Below are positions 1-7,905 of a DNA stretch of 64,000 bases, in pieces; within the stretch, counting starts at the first letter, position 1, and every line of letters starts with the position of its first letter. The DNA comes from CAYPEL01 sp036479985 (GTDB taxonomy: Bacteria; Pseudomonadota; Gammaproteobacteria; DSM-19610): positions 1,302,001 to 1,366,000 of the forward strand of contig CBDDAF010000003.1 of NCBI GenBank assembly GCA_965224815.1. The letters run 5' to 3'. The notes under the pieces are model-generated. The model had not been told where the DNA came from and searched no databases. It saw nothing but the letters and a program-made list of their open reading frames with translations. A program made the translations under genes and the position numbers.

Positions 1-973
1 CATCACCAACAAGCACGACATTAAATGCCGTATGTTTCACGGCCGTGGCGGCACGCTCGGCCGCGGCGGTGGCCCGACCCACGACGCCATCCTCTCCCAG
101 CCTCCTGCCACAGTACATGGCCAAATCAAGTTTACTGAGCAGGGTGAAGTGCTGTCGTATAAATACAGCAACGCGGAAACAGCTGTCTACGAACTATCCA
201 TGGGAATTACTGGATTGTTAAAGGCAAGCCGGAATGTAGTTCAACAAGATAGCCAGCATTGCAATGAATACACCGATGTCATGGCCGAACTGGCAAAATA
301 CGGGGAGCAGGCATACCGTCAATTAATCGATGAAACGGATGGCCTGCTGGATTACTTTTATGACGCAACCCCGGTTACCGAAATTGGACTTTTAAATATA
401 GGTTCCCGTCCCAGCCATCGGAAAAAACAGGACCGCTCAAAAAGTTCTATTCGCGCCATACCCTGGGTCTTTGGTTGGGCACAGTCCCGGCACACGTTGC
501 CCGCCTGGTATGGCATAGGCTCTGCACTCCAGCAGTGGAGCCAAAACCAGCCGGAACGGCTCAAACAATTACAGGTTATGTACCGTGAATGCCCCTTTTT
601 CCGGGCACTCTTGAGCAATACCCAAATGTCGCTCGCCAAGGCAGAAATGGACATAGCCGACGAATATCGCGAATTGGCGGCAAATGCTTACAATGCGACA
701 CATATATTTCAGACAATAGAATCTGAATTTGATCAGACCCTCCAACAGGTAAAATCCGTTGCTGACATCCACATAATGCTTGAGGAAAGCCCTTCACTCG
801 CTCTGTCACTAGATCGTCGTAACCCCTATCTGGATCCTCTAAACCACATACAAATCAAATTATTATCCCGCATCCGAAATGAGTCACTCTCTGACGTCGA
901 ACGGGATAAGTGGTTGGACCCTTTGTTAAGGACTATTAACGCCATTGCCAGCGGCATGCGTAATACGGGCTAG
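1..973 (+). CDS. ppc: Phosphoenolpyruvate carboxylase, C-terminal part (5' end outside window)
   Basis: This is the last ~323 codons of PEP carboxylase, the cytoplasmic enzyme that adds bicarbonate to phosphoenolpyruvate to make oxaloacetate (anaplerosis). The reading frame is open from base 2, so the ATG at 32 is internal and the gene starts upstream of the window. Near the start is the glycine-rich loop FHGRGGTLGRGGGP, a catalytic signature of bacterial PEPC. The protein ends in GMRNTG, the usual PEPC C-terminus that contributes to the effector/active-site region. Nothing looks broken. The downstream gene is on the same strand but 248 bases away, so it is probably a separate unit. Confidence 0.96.
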   Translation, partial: ITNKHDIKCRMFHGRGGTLGRGGGPTHDAILSQPPATVHGQIKFTEQGEVLSYKYSNAETAVYELSMGITGLLKASRNVVQQDSQHCNEYTDVMAELAKYGEQAYRQLIDETDGLLDYFYDATPVTEIGLLNIGSRPSHRKKQDRSKSSIRAIPWVFGWAQSRHTLPAWYGIGSALQQWSQNQPERLKQLQVMYRECPFFRALLSNTQMSLAKAEMDIADEYRELAANAYNATHIFQTIESEFDQTLQQVKSVADIHIMLEESPSLALSLDRRNPYLDPLNHIQIKLLSRIRNESLSDVERDKWLDPLLRTINAIASGMRNTG

Positions 974-1221
974 ACGGGCTGTAATATGGCCTAAAGTACA
1001 GCAAATAAGGGCTTGTACTCACTATGCATTTCGATAAAAATAGGCTATATAAACAATAACAGCGGTATGTTCTGCTAGGCCGTGTGCTGCAACTTTAAAT
1101 AAGCAGCCAATAACATTGCTTGATTTATATATTGCTGATTGACAAAAAAAGGATTGTTTACGGTAGGCAACCCCTCCTCAGACAATATTGTGTAACTCTT
1201 TAATATAGGCACATACCCAAG

Positions 1222-2055
1222 ATGGGACTCAATATAATTAGCGGCGAAACATCCATCAGGACATCTGCGTTATACCACGCACGTGCATTTGCTTACTTAC
1301 CTGGACAGACTGTCCGTGTACATACACTGGGGCGGTTTAGTTTACAGATTGACGGACAACCCCTCTTAGCATCTCGATTACGTCAGGCAAAACCTCTTGA
1401 GCTGATTCAGGTGCTGATTGCTTTCGGTGGACGCGATGTAAACGCAGACCTTATCAGTAGCTCACTTTGGCCAGATGCCGATGGTGACGATGCCGCTAAT
1501 GCCCTTGATGTCACGTTACACCGGACTCGCAAGATACTTGAATACAAAGATGCCATCATTGCTAACGGTGGCCGGTATTCAATAAATAACGAACGAGTGT
1601 GGGTCGATGTATGGGTTTTCGAACGCTTATTAAACCAGATTGACCGTGCTTTGATGCTATCAAAAGGTAAAGCTGTTTCAAGACGCGTCGAACAATTACT
1701 CAATCGTGCACTCTTATTGTACCAGGGTGCATTCCTTTCACGAGAACAGATCAAACCCTGGAATCTATCACTAAAAGAGCGGCTTCGGAGTAAATTACTG
1801 CGTAGCATTCTGGACGTTGGTCTGATTGCAGAAAACAACAGGCACTGGTCTATGGCCATTCCACTTTATAATAAGGGCCTGGAAATCGAGACTTTTGCTG
1901 AAACCCTGTACCAACGCCTGATGATTTGTCATCTGCAAACAGGCCACAAAGCCGAAGCACTTGCTGTTTATCAGCGTTGCCGCTCAAACCTGTCAAACGG
2001 GCTGTGTATAACACCCTCACAGGAAACTGAAAAAATCCGCAGTAGCTTATACTGA
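1222..2055 (+). CDS. Transcriptional regulator with winged-helix and BTAD domains (SARP/AfsR-like)
   Basis: A 277-aa stand-alone regulator. After a ~30-residue N-terminal tail, residues ~31-125 read as an OmpR-type winged helix (VHTLGRFSLQIDGQPL, then a conserved LWPDADGDDAANALDVTLHR segment). Residues ~128-275 read as an all-helical bacterial transcriptional activation domain (VDVWVFERLL ... GAFL ... YQRLMICHLQTGHKAEALAVYQRCR). This is the architecture of SARP/AfsR-type activators, without the ATPase or TPR extensions. No strong Shine-Dalgarno precedes the ATG, so the start is uncertain by a few codons. A perfect terminator follows directly. The two small genes downstream are natural candidates for its targets, which is inference. 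Regulated genes and ligand are unknown. Confidence 0.85.
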   Translation: MGLNIISGETSIRTSALYHARAFAYLPGQTVRVHTLGRFSLQIDGQPLLASRLRQAKPLELIQVLIAFGGRDVNADLISSSLWPDADGDDAANALDVTLHRTRKILEYKDAIIANGGRYSINNERVWVDVWVFERLLNQIDRALMLSKGKAVSRRVEQLLNRALLLYQGAFLSREQIKPWNLSLKERLRSKLLRSILDVGLIAENNRHWSMAIPLYNKGLEIETFAETLYQRLMICHLQTGHKAEALAVYQRCRSNLSNGLCITPSQETEKIRSSLY

Positions 2056-2080
2056 ATAAGTCCTTTTCCCCTGATAAATA

Positions 2081-2107
2081 AAAACGCCGGCACATGCCGG
2101 CGTTTTT
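2081..2107 (+). terminator. Rho-independent terminator after the BTAD regulator
   Basis: Perfect GC-rich hairpin: CGCCGGCA at 2085-2092 pairs with TGCCGGCG at 2095-2102. It is extended by AAAA/TTTT and followed by a T-run, 25 bases after the stop codon at 2055. The flanking A-tract makes it plausible on both strands. Confidence 0.9.
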
Positions 2108-2252
2108 ATTTATGCGCATATTATTAAATAATAAATAGTTTTTATATCTATATCATAAAAGCGTTACAAAGTTGTCGCTCTGTAAGTCAACTGTAAGTCA
2201 TGCCGTGAGAATATGATTCCGCAATACAAGAAACTAGACACCGGAGAAACAG

Positions 2253-2480
2253 GTGGAAAATTATATTGTTCGTATATACCGGCGTGATAGCAGCGATTCA
2301 GAAAGCGTTGTTGGCATGCTGGAAAATGTGGAAACACAGCGACAACAGCCATTTCACAATCTGGTGACACTTACGAAACTATTGACCGGCAAAGGTGTTG
2401 GGAAAGCACGGAGCATAGAGCCTGATAACTCCTCTCCTCTCTCCTCTCTCAATCAGGTAACCAACACCAAAGCCGGGTAG
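2253..2480 (+). CDS. Small conserved-looking hypothetical protein (75 aa)
   Basis: GTG start at 2253 with a good Shine-Dalgarno (GGAG at 2243-2246, six bases before the start). The N-terminal half, MENYIVRIYRRDSSD ... VVGMLENVE ... PFHNLVTLTKLL, has a compact beta-beta-alpha look. I associate this pattern with short uncharacterised proteins of environmental gammaproteobacteria, but I cannot name a family. The C-terminal third is low complexity (SSPLSSL) because a CT-only tract at 2429-2450 runs through the coding sequence. No signal peptide or membrane segment. It lies between a BTAD regulator and a PEP-CTERM-like gene on the same strand, so joint function is possible. Confidence 0.6.
   Translation: MENYIVRIYRRDSSDSESVVGMLENVETQRQQPFHNLVTLTKLLTGKGVGKARSIEPDNSSPLSSLNQVTNTKAG
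2421..2457 (+). other. Stem-loop with CU-only loop (copy 1)
   Basis: CCTGAT (2421-2426) and ATCAGG (2452-2457) form a short stem around a loop that is almost entirely C and T (2429-2450). It sits in the 3' end of the 75-aa ORF, about 60 bases upstream of the Shine-Dalgarno of the next gene. A second hairpin with the same loop core lies after that gene. Confidence 0.5.
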
Positions 2481-2526
2481 TGGTTTTAAGTATGACTATA
2501 GTAATTAAGATTTTGGAGGAAAAGCA

Positions 2527-2919
2527 ATGAAACGGTTAGCTGTCTCAACTGCGATTGCAAGCATTTTATCACTACCAACCTATTCGGCATTTGCAGCTAC
2601 TGTAGATGACGCGGTAGATCAGGCAATAGAAGCTACAGAAACAAACACGGGTGATTCTGGAAATGGTTCAGACTTATTTCTAGACTTTGACTTCCGTGGC
2701 TTCGATAAAGATCTCTCGATTCAATATGCAAATAATCTTGGTCTGACTCTCGAAGAATATTTCGCGAAGGAAGATCGGGAGTTTGAAGAAAGAGAAGCCA
2801 ATAACAATAATCCTGACCCAGAAAACGTCTCCTCACCAGTTCCTGTTCCAGCTGCACTTTGGTTATTTGGTTCAGGCTTGATTGGCCTGACCAGCATAGC
2901 GAGAAAAAAGTCTCGCTAA
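2527..2919 (+). CDS. Secreted protein with PEP-CTERM/VPLPA-type sorting signal
   Basis: A 130-aa exported protein. Residues 1-23 are a Sec signal peptide with a likely AFA cleavage site. The middle (~24-100) is acidic, low in hydrophobicity and rich in Asp, Glu and Asn (DLFLDFDFRGFDKDL, EANNNNPDPEN). The C-terminus has the sorting-signal pattern VPVPAALWLFGSGLIGL followed by a basic tail ARKKSR, matching PEP-CTERM/VPLPA-CTERM signals that exosortase-type transpeptidases process in exopolysaccharide-producing Gram-negatives. A strong Shine-Dalgarno (GGAGGA, 2515-2520) precedes the ATG. No exosortase gene is in the window. The mature protein's function is not evident. Confidence 0.85.
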   Translation: MKRLAVSTAIASILSLPTYSAFAATVDDAVDQAIEATETNTGDSGNGSDLFLDFDFRGFDKDLSIQYANNLGLTLEEYFAKEDREFEEREANNNNPDPENVSSPVPVPAALWLFGSGLIGLTSIARKKSR

Positions 2920-2938
2920 ACTGAGCAAAATGAATCCT

Positions 2939-2975
2939 GGGATCAACTCCTCTCTCTCCTCTCTCCTCTGATCCC
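2939..2975 (+). other. Stem-loop with CU-only loop (copy 2)
   Basis: GGGATCA (2939-2945) and TGATCCC (2969-2975) form a perfect 7-bp stem enclosing a C/T-only loop (~2948-2968). The loop core CTCCTCTCTC is shared with the hairpin at 2421-2457. It lies 20 bases past the stop codon of the PEP-CTERM-like gene and just upstream of the terminator. Confidence 0.55.
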
Positions 2976-2984
2976 GGAATCTGC

Positions 2985-3017
2985 AAGGGGCAGTTTTAAA
3001 GAAACTGCCCCTTTTTT
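2985..3017 (+). terminator. Rho-independent terminator after the PEP-CTERM-like gene
   Basis: AAGGGGCAGTTT (2985-2996) pairs with AAACTGCCCCTT (3002-3013) across a short loop, and a T-run continues to 3017. The A-rich loop and flanks could also let it terminate the convergent metallo-hydrolase gene on the minus strand. Confidence 0.9.
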
Positions 3018-3038
3018 ATTTTTCAGCACTAGTAATCC

Positions 3039-4004
3039 CTAGAAAGATTCCGCCTCCATCGACAGATAAACTTGATAAGCATTACGCCGGTTTGCCTCAG
3101 AAAAAGCTGGAAGACTCTCAAAACCAGACCAGTCAGTTGCTACATACACTTCCTCAAAAGATTGCATTTCATCCACCGCAGCTCCCATTTCTTTTCGTAA
3201 AAATGCCAAATATTTTCGGGTGCCTGAAATCGCAGCATTCGGATCGCTAGCCGCCGATCCGTGACCGGGTATCAGTGCTTTCAACTGTGCTGACTCCATT
3301 TTTTCCAATACTGCAAGCCAACGTCCTGAGTTAGCATCGCCCAGGAAGGGCACACGTCCTTCAAAAATAATATCGCCGGAAAACAACACACGATCAGGTT
3401 CCACGTACAGCGTTAGATCACCGTCAGAATGTGCAGCACCTACCGGTGTCACGGTAAATCTCACACCGCCTATTTCAAACTGTTCCTGGTTTTGGAGATA
3501 CCGGTCTGGCGTCACAAGATGGGTTTGCTCATTCACCCAGGGGCTGAGTGAAAAACGGCGTTCTTCCAATCGCTCAGCCGCGTAATCTGAGGCAAGATAG
3601 TTTTCAGATCCTAGTGGCGCCCAGATTTCCGCACCAAGATCCGCAAACACCTGTAATCCATAAATATGATCTGCGTGATAATGACTACTGATCACTCGTA
3701 CAATTGGCTTATCCGTAACCGTTCTAATTTTCTGTATTAGCAATTCTGCCAGCGATGGTGATCCTAACGCATCAAAAACTACAACTCCCGCATTGGTAAC
3801 CACGAAACCGGCGTTGGATACAAAACCTTCATTATCCGTTGCGACACCCGGCTCGCCCTGTACATAGTAGACATGATCCGAAACCTGCTTTAATTTCATG
3901 GGTACAGTTACCAATGCTAGCTTAGATACTGGCGGTTGTGGTTCTGATTTACTACACGCTGAAATCAATATCAGGAACAAAATAGAAAATGTAAGATATT
4001 TCAA
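3039..4004 (-). CDS. Metallo-beta-lactamase-fold hydrolase, lipoprotein
   Basis: A 321-aa protein with an N-terminal lipoprotein signal (hydrophobic stretch then LISAC lipobox), so probably anchored at the periplasmic face of the envelope. The catalytic module has the zinc-binding motif SHYHADHI (HxHxDH), a later AAHSDGD (third His), SGD (bridging Asp) and PGHG, in the order of the metallo-beta-lactamase fold. The overall pattern resembles the SoxH/quinoprotein-relay zinc metallohydrolase subgroup rather than true beta-lactamases. Substrate is unknown and a thiol-ester or sulfur-related role is only a guess. It is 22 bases downstream of tadA on the same strand, so co-transcription is likely. 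Confidence 0.85.
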   Translation of the reverse strand: MKYLTFSILFLILISACSKSEPQPPVSKLALVTVPMKLKQVSDHVYYVQGEPGVATDNEGFVSNAGFVVTNAGVVVFDALGSPSLAELLIQKIRTVTDKPIVRVISSHYHADHIYGLQVFADLGAEIWAPLGSENYLASDYAAERLEERRFSLSPWVNEQTHLVTPDRYLQNQEQFEIGGVRFTVTPVGAAHSDGDLTLYVEPDRVLFSGDIIFEGRVPFLGDANSGRWLAVLEKMESAQLKALIPGHGSAASDPNAAISGTRKYLAFLRKEMGAAVDEMQSFEEVYVATDWSGFESLPAFSEANRRNAYQVYLSMEAESF

Positions 4005-4026
4005 ATCACCGCCTCATGGTAGTAAA

Positions 4027-4482
4027 TCAACCACGCTTTTCGCGAAAAAAAGTCTGTAGCAACCCACCACATTCTGCCGCCATCACACCACCCTCAACTT
4101 GAATTCTGTGGTTAAGCCCCTGCGATTCTAAGGCGTGACAAGTACTGTTTACGGCTCCTCGTTTAGGGTCGGTTGCTCCGTACACCAAACGTTCTATTCG
4201 AGCATGCACCATAGATCCGGCACACATCAAACAAGGTTCCAGTGTGACATACAGGGTAGTGCCGGTAAGACGGTAATTTTTAATACGTATGGCCGCATTA
4301 CGTATAGCCATAATTTCAGCGTGTGCAGTTGGATCATTTGTAGAAATGGGCTGGTTCCAGCCTTCGCCTATTACCTGTCCACCCATAACAATTATCGCGC
4401 CCACAGGCACTTCGCCTTTCCGTGCTGCCTGTTCTGCTAGTTGTATGGCGACCTGCATCCAGCGATTGTCTGTTTCACTCAT
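4027..4482 (-). CDS. tadA: tRNA-specific adenosine deaminase TadA
   Basis: A 151-aa zinc deaminase that converts A34 to inosine in the tRNA-Arg(ACG) anticodon. The cytidine-deaminase-fold motifs are intact: HAE (THAEIMAI, catalytic Glu and zinc His) and PCLMC (PCxxC, two zinc Cys). Length fits the family. The start ATG at 4482 lies four bases from the end of a MITE-like repeat that fills the gap to guaA, so the natural promoter or leader of tadA has been altered or supplied by the repeat. Confidence 0.96.
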   Translation of the reverse strand: MSETDNRWMQVAIQLAEQAARKGEVPVGAIIVMGGQVIGEGWNQPISTNDPTAHAEIMAIRNAAIRIKNYRLTGTTLYVTLEPCLMCAGSMVHARIERLVYGATDPKRGAVNSTCHALESQGLNHRIQVEGGVMAAECGGLLQTFFREKRG

Positions 4483-4485
4483 TAT

Positions 4486-4633
4486 TTAAGGAACCTCTGA
4501 TTAATTAACGAGAATCTGTAGGAGCGGCTTTAGCCGCGATGGGCACCGCATCCCCATCGCGGCTAAAGCCGCTCCTACAGTATTTGCATTGTTCAAAATA
4601 GCAAAATTCACGAATTAATCAGAGGTTCCTTAA
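4486..4633. repeat. MITE-like palindromic element, copy A (148 bp, best preserved)
   Basis: Perfect 21-bp terminal inverted repeats (4486-4506 starting TTAAGGAACCTCTGATTAAT; 4613-4633 its complement). The centre is a REP-type palindrome (4516-4580) with arms beginning CTGTAGGAGCGGCTTTAGCC and a 9-base loop. No coding capacity. Other copies in this window lie near 10146, 11148, 12830, 37224, 53050 and 57098. This one lies between guaA and tadA. Confidence 0.9.
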
Positions 4634-4661
4634 CTTTAATATAACGGTAACCTGCAAAGGG

Positions 4662-6242
4662 CTATTCCCATTCAATAGTCGCAGGAGGTTTACCCGAAAT
4701 GTCATAGGTGACACGGGAAATGCCTTCGATTTCATTTATGATACGGCGTGATACATGGTCAAGAAATTCATACGGTAAATGTGCCCAGCGTGCCGTCATA
4801 AAATCAATCGTCTCCACAGCACGTAAAGCTATTACGTAATTATAGCGGCGGCCATCGCCAGTCACGCCAACGGATTTTACCGGCAGGAAAACCGCAAATG
4901 CCTGGCTGGTTTTATTGTATAGATCTTGTTTGTGCAGTTCTTCAATAAAGATATGATCTGCAAGCCTTAGTAAATCCGCGTAATCTTTTTTAACTTCGCC
5001 AAGAATGCGCACCCCCAGACCCGGCCCAGGAAACGGATGCCGGTAAACCATGTCGTGAGGCAGCCCCAGTTCAACACCCAGCTTGCGTACTTCATCCTTG
5101 AACAGTTCGCGTAAAGGTTCGAGCAGTTTTAGCTTCATATGCTCTGGCAAACCACCGACATTATGGTGCGACTTAATCAAATGTGCTTTCCCGGTTTTGG
5201 CGCCTGCAGACTCAATGACGTCAGGATAAATAGTACCCTGTGCCAGCCATTTTGCATTGCCAAGTTTTTCTGCTTCTGCTTCGAATATCTCAATAAACAG
5301 ATTTCCAATAATCTTGCGTTTCTTTTCCGGGTCAGTTTCACCCTGCAAGGCCTGCAGGAATTGCGGTTCAGCATTGACCCGAATAACTTTTACACCCATA
5401 TGCTCGGCAAAAGTTGCCATGACCTGATCGCCTTCGTGGTGTCTTAGCAAACCGTTATCAACGAAGACACATGTCAACTGGTCACCAATCGCTTTATGTA
5501 ACAAGGCAGCAACAACTGATGAATCCACACCCCCCGAAAGCCCAAGCAATACTTCTTCGGCACCTACTTGGTCACGAACCGTCTGCACACTCTCATCAAT
5601 GATATTGCCCGCTGTCCATAAGCCATCACAACCACAGATATCAATGACAAAACGCTGCATAATGCGCTCACCCTGCGAGGTATGGGTAACCTCAGGATGA
5701 AACTGCAGGCCGTAAAAATGCCGCGCCTGATCACCCATCGCTGCAATGGGTGCTGAATCAGTGCTAGCCATGAGTTTGAAACCTGCCGGTAATTCATCTA
5801 CCCGGTCACCGTGACTCATCCATACATCGAGTAGGCCATAACCTTCTTCACTGGTATGGTCTTCAATATCTTTGAGTAAGGCCTGATGCCCGCGTGCCCG
5901 TACCTGAGCAAAGCCATATTCATGATGATCCGCACTCGACACCCGCCCACCCAATTGAGCCGCCATGGTTTGCATGCCATAACAAATACCCAGTACCGGC
6001 ACACCCAGAGCGAACACTCTATCGGGTGCCACCGGTGCATCACCGGCGGTAACAGTCTCAGGGCCACCCGACAGGATGACACCTTGTGGCTGAAACTGAT
6101 CAATGTCATCTGACGAAATATCATAAGGACGAATTTCGCAGTACACACCAATTTCACGTACCCGCCGGGCAATTAATTGTGTGTATTGGGAACCGAAATC
6201 CAGAATCAGAATTCGGTGGGCATGAATATTGTGGCTTGTCAC
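4662..6242 (-). CDS. guaA: GMP synthase (glutamine-hydrolysing)
   Basis: A 526-aa enzyme converting XMP, ATP and glutamine to GMP. The N-terminal class I glutamine amidotransferase has the nucleophile Cys in GICYGMQ (about residue 87) and the His/Glu pair in FHPEVTHT. The ATP-pyrophosphatase domain has the P-loop GLSGGVDSSV. The C-terminal dimerisation domain ends in ISGKPPATIEWE, the usual GuaA end. It lies 27 bases downstream of guaB, forming the classic guaBA operon. Complete and unremarkable. Confidence 0.98.
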   Translation of the reverse strand: MTSHNIHAHRILILDFGSQYTQLIARRVREIGVYCEIRPYDISSDDIDQFQPQGVILSGGPETVTAGDAPVAPDRVFALGVPVLGICYGMQTMAAQLGGRVSSADHHEYGFAQVRARGHQALLKDIEDHTSEEGYGLLDVWMSHGDRVDELPAGFKLMASTDSAPIAAMGDQARHFYGLQFHPEVTHTSQGERIMQRFVIDICGCDGLWTAGNIIDESVQTVRDQVGAEEVLLGLSGGVDSSVVAALLHKAIGDQLTCVFVDNGLLRHHEGDQVMATFAEHMGVKVIRVNAEPQFLQALQGETDPEKKRKIIGNLFIEIFEAEAEKLGNAKWLAQGTIYPDVIESAGAKTGKAHLIKSHHNVGGLPEHMKLKLLEPLRELFKDEVRKLGVELGLPHDMVYRHPFPGPGLGVRILGEVKKDYADLLRLADHIFIEELHKQDLYNKTSQAFAVFLPVKSVGVTGDGRRYNYVIALRAVETIDFMTARWAHLPYEFLDHVSRRIINEIEGISRVTYDISGKPPATIEWE

Positions 6243-6269
6243 GATGTCAGGCCTTGTTGTTTAGATGTA

Positions 6270-7733
6270 TTAGGTACGATAGTTCGGTGCTTCTTTGGTG
6301 ATTTGCACATCGTGCACATGGCTCTCTTTCATTCCGGCACTAGTGACTCGAATAAATTCAGGCTTGGTACGCATGTCATCCATGGTCGCACAACCGGTGT
6401 AACCCATACTGGATCGTAAGCCACCCAGTAACTGATGAATCACTGGTTGCAAAGGCCCCTTGTAAGGAACCCGGCCTTCGATACCTTCTGGAACCAGTTT
6501 ATCGGCATCGCTGTTCTCCTGAAAATAACGATCACTAGAGCCCTGATTACCACCCATGGCACCCAGCGAGCCCATGCCCCGGTATGACTTGTAAGAACGC
6601 CCCTGAAACAGCTCGACTTCACCGGGCGCTTCTTCAGTACCGGCAAACATACTGCCGACCATAATCACATGTGCGCCTGCCACAACCGCCTTGGCCATAT
6701 CACCCGAGTAGCGGATTCCACCATCAGCAATCAATGGAATACCCTTTTTATTTAGAGCCTTTGCTACATTGGACACCGCACTGATCTGTGGCACACCCAC
6801 TCCGGCAACGATACGCGTGGTACAGATCGAACCGGGGCCAATCCCTACCTTGACAGCGTCAGCACCAGCTTTAACAAGCGCTTCAGCTGCGGCAGCAGTG
6901 GCAATATTGCCACCGATAACTTGCACATCGGGGAAATTCTGCTTTACCCATTGCACCCGATCCAGGACACCCTGTGAATGACCGTGCGCGGTATCAACAA
7001 CGATAACATCCACTTCAGCATTAACCAGTGCGGCAACACGTTCATCAGTACCTTCACCAACACCGACTGCAGCGCCGACCCGTAAACGGCCCTGACTATC
7101 TTTACAGGCATTAGGTTTGTCGCTGGCTTTTTGAATATCTTTGACCGTAATCAAGCCGCGTAACTGGAAATTGTCATCAACGACTAATACTTTTTCAATC
7201 CGGTGCTCGTGCAATAAGCGCAACACTTCCTTACGTTCAGCGCCCTCATGTACGGTGACTAATTTATCTTCCCCCGTCATAATAGACGAAACCGGTGCGT
7301 CGAAACGGTTTTCAAAACGCGTATCCCGGTTAGTCACAATACCCACCAGCTTGCCATTGTCCACGACCGGCACACCGGATATATTCTGCGCGTGCGTCAA
7401 CTCCAGCACATCCCGGATAGAGGTGGAAGGACTGACAGTAATCGGATCCTTGATCACACCGCTCTCAAATTTCTTGACGCGCCTGACTTCGTTGGCTTGT
7501 TGTTCAACCGTCATGTTTTTGTGAACAATCCCAAGCCCACCTTCCTGAGCCAGAGCGATGGCCAAACGTGATTCGGTAACCGTGTCCATGGCAGCAGAGA
7601 GAATCGGGATATTTAATTCTATTTCCCGGGTCAACCGGGTTCGTAAATCGACATCGCGAGGCAGTACCGACGAATACGCCGGCAGCAGCAAAACATCATC
7701 AAATGTCAGGGATTCCTCGGAAATTCGCAGCAT
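6270..7733 (-). CDS. guaB: Inosine-5'-monophosphate dehydrogenase
   Basis: IMP dehydrogenase (487 aa from the chosen start) oxidises IMP to XMP with NAD+, the committed step to guanine nucleotides. Visible parts are the N-terminal LTFDDVLLLPAYS, a CBS-domain pair (~residues 95-205), the catalytic loop GPGSICTTR with its Cys, and the flap near GYTGCATMDDM. The frame is open upstream to 7811, but 7733 (MLRISEESLTFDDV) matches the family start. It also lies 30-odd bases downstream of a strong sigma-70 promoter, whereas 7811 would lie upstream of that promoter's -35. First gene of guaBA. Confidence 0.97.
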   Translation of the reverse strand: MLRISEESLTFDDVLLLPAYSSVLPRDVDLRTRLTREIELNIPILSAAMDTVTESRLAIALAQEGGLGIVHKNMTVEQQANEVRRVKKFESGVIKDPITVSPSTSIRDVLELTHAQNISGVPVVDNGKLVGIVTNRDTRFENRFDAPVSSIMTGEDKLVTVHEGAERKEVLRLLHEHRIEKVLVVDDNFQLRGLITVKDIQKASDKPNACKDSQGRLRVGAAVGVGEGTDERVAALVNAEVDVIVVDTAHGHSQGVLDRVQWVKQNFPDVQVIGGNIATAAAAEALVKAGADAVKVGIGPGSICTTRIVAGVGVPQISAVSNVAKALNKKGIPLIADGGIRYSGDMAKAVVAGAHVIMVGSMFAGTEEAPGEVELFQGRSYKSYRGMGSLGAMGGNQGSSDRYFQENSDADKLVPEGIEGRVPYKGPLQPVIHQLLGGLRSSMGYTGCATMDDMRTKPEFIRVTSAGMKESHVHDVQITKEAPNYRT

Positions 7734-7769
7734 GCAGGCACCAGGGCGTTGTGGGATGAATAACCGCCC

Positions 7770-7798
7770 ATTATAGATTTTGCTCGTTACCGGGTAAA
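7770..7798 (-). promoter_or_regulatory. Sigma-70 promoter for guaBA
   Basis: On the minus strand: TTTACC (-35, plus-strand 7793-7798), a 17-base spacer, then a perfect TATAAT (-10, plus-strand 7770-7775). This places the transcription start ~30 bases before the guaB ATG at 7733 and supports that start. Confidence 0.8.
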
Positions 7799-7820
7799 CC
7801 TTAGTCTGCAAACAAGAATA

Positions 7821-7865
7821 ATAAGGGGACGGAGGGATTAAAAAATAATCCCTCCGTCCCCTTAT
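7821..7865. repeat. Perfect 20-bp hairpin in the guaB/xseA intergenic region
   Basis: ATAAGGGGACGGAGGGATTA (7821-7840) is followed by AAAAA and its exact complement (7846-7865). Because it lies between two divergent genes it is not a normal terminator. It looks like a REP-type repeat; only one copy was seen in this window. Confidence 0.85.
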
Positions 7866-7890
7866 CTATCTCTTATCTATCAGGGCTGTT

Positions 7891-7899
7891 TGGTATGAT
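7891..7899 (+). promoter_or_regulatory. Extended -10 promoter for xseA
   Basis: TGGTATGAT is a textbook extended -10 (TGn-TATGAT) ending seven bases before the xseA ATG at 7906. There is no good -35 and no Shine-Dalgarno in between. Transcription would begin at or next to the start codon. Confidence 0.5.
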
Positions 7900-7905
7900 G
7901 CGAAC

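Noticed and set aside
3039..4004. Beta-lactamase resistance gene
   Set aside because: The fold is metallo-beta-lactamase, but the sequence resembles SoxH/relay-type hydrolases, not class B enzymes.
7734..7811. Longer guaB start
   Set aside because: It would begin upstream of the strong promoter at 7770-7798 and adds non-family residues; MLRISEESLTFDDV at 7733 is canonical.
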